From: Acidobacteriota bacterium
Lineage (GTDB): Bacteria > Acidobacteriota > Polarisedimenticolia > Polarisedimenticolales > Polarisedimenticolaceae
DNA: 8,549 bases
Assembly (NCBI GenBank): GCA_011773795.1
Contig: WVWW01000072.1
Coordinates: 7,380 to 15,928, forward strand
Reading direction: 5' to 3'
A model generated the notes under the pieces. It had not been told where the DNA came from. It saw nothing but the letters and a program-made list of their open reading frames with translations, and did not search any database. The position numbers were made by a program, and so were the translations under genes. Of the stretch, positions 6,536 to 8,549 are shown one piece after another (position 1 is the stretch's first letter; each line of letters starts with the position of its first letter).

Positions 6536-7884
6536 TCCGGTTCATCGTGGCCGGTCTGCTCGGCGCGGCGATGATCGCCCCGCAGGACGATCCTCCTGCC
6601 CCGGAGCCGGCCCGACCCAACGACGGACCCGACACCCAGCTGTCGCGTTCGGTGCGTCGTATCTCGGAGCGACTCGCGCAGGTGCGCGGCGAGGCGTTCG
6701 ATCGCGACCCGGTCGCGATCCGCAGCCCCGAAGCGATGGCCACGGTCGTGGCCGAAGCACGGGCCTACCGCGCCGTCGGACCGCAGCGGCTCGAAGCCAG
6801 GGGTCGCGCCTGGAACGACATCGGCTTCGGCGGGCCCGCGTCGCCGCAACTGCTGTGGCTGGCGCTCGCGCAGGATCTGCCGGGGATCGATCTCGACGTC
6901 GACGGAAAACGCGTTCTTGTGTCTCCTCGACTGCTCACCGACGAGGACTACGGCGTCGAGACCGACGAAGCGATCTACGTCCCCGACGGACAGGGAGGCG
7001 TTCACGAGTTCCGTCCCGATAGGGATGCTGCGCAGGATCGATCGGACGATCCGGCCGACCCGCCGCCCGGTGACTTTCTTCTGACGACGGGCGTCCGTCC
7101 GGACGAGCCTCTGCTGGCGCACTACCTGATTCACCTGCGCCAGTTGGAACGTCGCGGTCACGATTCGGTTCGCCCGACGACGGACGAGCTGCTCGCGGCC
7201 AGCGCGTGGGCCGAGGGCGAGGCGAATCTGGTTTCGCTGTACTTCCTGTTTCAGGGCGTGGGTCTGGCGCGAACGGTATTGACCGGTCCGGTGGGTCCCG
7301 GGGACTTTCTCGAGGGTCGGTTGATCCCCGAGGCGGTGCAGCGGGCCACCCCGCTCGACGCCATGCTGCTCAGCTTCGTCTACGAGCGGGGGTACGACTT
7401 CGCGATCGAGCGCTGGCGTGCCGCCGGCTGGGACGTCTTCCACCGGCCCCCGCCGCGAACCACGCACGAGCTGTTGTCGCCCGATGCACCCGCGGCCCGG
7501 CTGGACTGGCCCGAAGCGGAGTCTCCGGGTGAGGGCTTCACGCTCACGGACACCGATCGCCTGGGGCAATACGGCGTGGAATCGCTGGTTTCCGTTTGGA
7601 CCGGTCGGTCCGGGGCCGCCCGCGGGTGGGCCGGTGATCGGCTAACGCGCTGGGAACGCTCCCCGGATGACGGCGTCACCGTCTGGGAGACCCGCTGGGC
7701 TTCGGCGGCCGATGCCGCACGTTTTGCAGCCGATTTCGCCCGCGTGGTGCAAAGGCGTGATCCGTCGACGAAGACGGAGACATCCGCCGAGATGTCGAGA
7801 CGATCGCTGCGCTCCCGTTTCCGTCTCTTCGCGGTCACGGTCGAGGAGCGCGGGGTCCGGATCGTCGTCGAACCCGCAGGCTGA
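6532..7884 (+). CDS. Secreted protein related to a zinc-metallopeptidase-like family, with degenerate HExxH
   Basis: A 450-residue protein with a GTG start at 6532-6534 (GTGA overlap with the DUF192 stop). A short hydrophobic signal (IRFIVAGLLGAAMIA, 2-16) is followed by a Pro/Asp-rich linker (about 17-40). The rest resembles bacterial secreted proteins that carry HExxH and a downstream EGDAT-type motif. The equivalent places here are AHYLIH (H197-H201) and AEGEANLV (E228, E230), then SFVYERGYDFAIERW (from about 281), a Pro-rich RPPPRTTHELL segment, and a C-terminal LGQYGVESLV...AAGWAGDR-like block (RGWAGDRLTRWE) ending in WETRWASAADAARFAADF. The usual catalytic Glu of HExxH is Tyr (Y198), so peptidase activity is unlikely and a binding or structural role is more plausible. 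The family relation is from remembered patterns, not a search. It is the last gene of the exported-protein operon. Confidence 0.75.
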   Translation: MIRFIVAGLLGAAMIAPQDDPPAPEPARPNDGPDTQLSRSVRRISERLAQVRGEAFDRDPVAIRSPEAMATVVAEARAYRAVGPQRLEARGRAWNDIGFGGPASPQLLWLALAQDLPGIDLDVDGKRVLVSPRLLTDEDYGVETDEAIYVPDGQGGVHEFRPDRDAAQDRSDDPADPPPGDFLLTTGVRPDEPLLAHYLIHLRQLERRGHDSVRPTTDELLAASAWAEGEANLVSLYFLFQGVGLARTVLTGPVGPGDFLEGRLIPEAVQRATPLDAMLLSFVYERGYDFAIERWRAAGWDVFHRPPPRTTHELLSPDAPAARLDWPEAESPGEGFTLTDTDRLGQYGVESLVSVWTGRSGAARGWAGDRLTRWERSPDDGVTVWETRWASAADAARFAADFARVVQRRDPSTKTETSAEMSRRSLRSRFRLFAVTVEERGVRIVVEPAG

Positions 7885-7925
7885 CGGCGGGCTCCGAGCG
7901 GCGGTGTCGGTCGGGGCGCGGGTGC

Positions 7926-7934
7926 TGCTAGAAT
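7926..7934 (+). promoter_or_regulatory. Possible extended -10 element of the nuoM promoter
   Basis: TGCTAGAAT (7926-7934) has TGC followed by TAGAAT, a 5/6 match to TATAAT. It lies 42 nt before the nuoM ATG. No good -35 is visible at the expected place, which an extended -10 can tolerate. It suggests that nuoM does not depend only on readthrough from the gene upstream. Confidence 0.45.
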
Positions 7935-7976
7935 CCGCCCTCCGGCGATGCCCAAACGGCGAGAGGACCCGATCCG

Positions 7977-8549
7977 ATGAATCCGTTCGGCGAGCACCTG
8001 CTCAACGTCATCACCTACCTCCCGATGGCGGGCGCGTTGATCATCCTCATCGCGATGCGCGAGTCGAGCAAGCAGACGATCGCGCGCTTTGCTGCAGCCG
8101 TTGCAGGCCTCGATTTTGTGCTCGCGCTCCCGCTGTGGATCGGCTGGGAGAGCGCCGCGAAGGACGCGTTCGGCTTCCGTTTCGTTCAGGAGGTGAACTG
8201 GATCGACTCGATCGGTGTCAAGTACATCGTCGGCGTCGACGGGATCTCCATGTTGATGGTCCTGCTGACGACGCTCCTCGGTCTGATCGCGGTCGTCGCC
8301 TCCTTCAGTGGAATCACCAAGCGGGTCAAGGAGTACTACGTCTTCATGCTGCTGCTGCAGACCGGCATGCTGGGCGTGTTCGTCGCCCTCGACTTCTTCC
8401 TGTTCTACATCTTCTGGGAAGTGATGCTGGTGCCGATGTACTTCATCATCGGCGTCTGGGGCGGCGAGCGCCGGATCTACGCGGCGGTCAAGTTCTTCAT
8501 CTACACGCTCGCGGGCTCGGTGCTGATGCTGCTGGGCATCCTGGCGTTG
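7977..8549 (+). CDS. nuoM: NADH-quinone oxidoreductase subunit M, 3' end cut by the window
   Basis: The first 191 codons of a proton-pumping antiporter-like membrane subunit of respiratory complex I. Visible hydrophobic helices lie at about 10-27, 40-57, 88-110, 121-140, 141-160 and 175-191. The family signature is plain: VGVDGISMLMVLLTTLLG after helix 2, then DFFLFYIFWEVMLVPMYFI with E148 at the place of the essential channel Glu144 of E. coli NuoM, then GVWGGERRIYAAVKFFIYTLAGS. ATG 7977 is preceded by GAGAGGA (7961-7967) at 9 nt. The usual upstream partner nuoL is absent; a 92-bp gap separates it from the unrelated secreted-protein gene on the same strand. Whether nuoN follows cannot be seen. 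Confidence 0.95.
   Translation, partial: MNPFGEHLLNVITYLPMAGALIILIAMRESSKQTIARFAAAVAGLDFVLALPLWIGWESAAKDAFGFRFVQEVNWIDSIGVKYIVGVDGISMLMVLLTTLLGLIAVVASFSGITKRVKEYYVFMLLLQTGMLGVFVALDFFLFYIFWEVMLVPMYFIIGVWGGERRIYAAVKFFIYTLAGSVLMLLGILAL

Noticed and set aside
6445..7569. 374-codon open frame on the minus strand
   Set aside because: Antisense to the DUF192 and peptidase-like genes, whose operon overlaps and motifs are convincing; this frame shows only Arg/Gly/Pro-rich shadow sequence.

Overview
The window is GC-rich bacterial chromosomal DNA that is almost entirely coding. It carries housekeeping genes (HU-type DNA-binding protein, acetyl-CoA synthetase, SecG, tRNA-Leu, NADH dehydrogenase subunit M) mixed with poorly described exported proteins. 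No insertion sequence, integrase, phage gene or CRISPR array is visible. The stand-alone GspG-like pseudopilin, the two-copy small domain protein at the left edge and the secreted peptidase-like family are the kind of genes found in Acidobacteriota, Myxococcota/Deltaproteobacteria and related candidate phyla. That placement is a low-confidence inference and no finer assignment is justified.

Layout from left to right. Bases 1-387 are the end of a small protein made of two related halves. Bases 458-766 encode an HU/IHF-family protein. It runs tail to tail into acs (763-2727, minus strand), so closely that the two stop codons share the CTAG tetranucleotide. A 119-bp divergent region separates acs from a pseudopilin gene (2847-3392, plus). 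A gap of about 100 bp with no gene follows. Next is a minus-strand block, read right to left: a HEAT-repeat protein (5389-4058), secG (3997-3590) and tRNA-Leu(GAG) (3582-3496). secG and the tRNA are only 7 nt apart. Two competing GC-rich hairpins lie at the HEAT/secG junction.

From a divergent promoter region at about 5368-5396, a compact plus-strand operon encodes three exported proteins: a TPR lipoprotein ending in a GspG-like domain (5451-6086), a DUF192 protein (6086-6535) and a large secreted protein resembling a zinc metallopeptidase family (6532-7884). Their start and stop codons overlap by 1 and 4 nt, so they are probably translationally coupled. In the third protein the HExxH signature has lost its catalytic glutamate (HYLIH). 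The window ends inside nuoM (from 7977), which here does not follow nuoL.

The points most worth a second look are the attenuator-like structure between the HEAT gene and secG, the coupled operon with its apparent pseudopeptidase and its pseudopilin domain on a lipoprotein, and a shared TGCTAnnnT extended -10 motif upstream of acs, secG and nuoM. None of these proves a new system, and much of the rest is ordinary housekeeping DNA.
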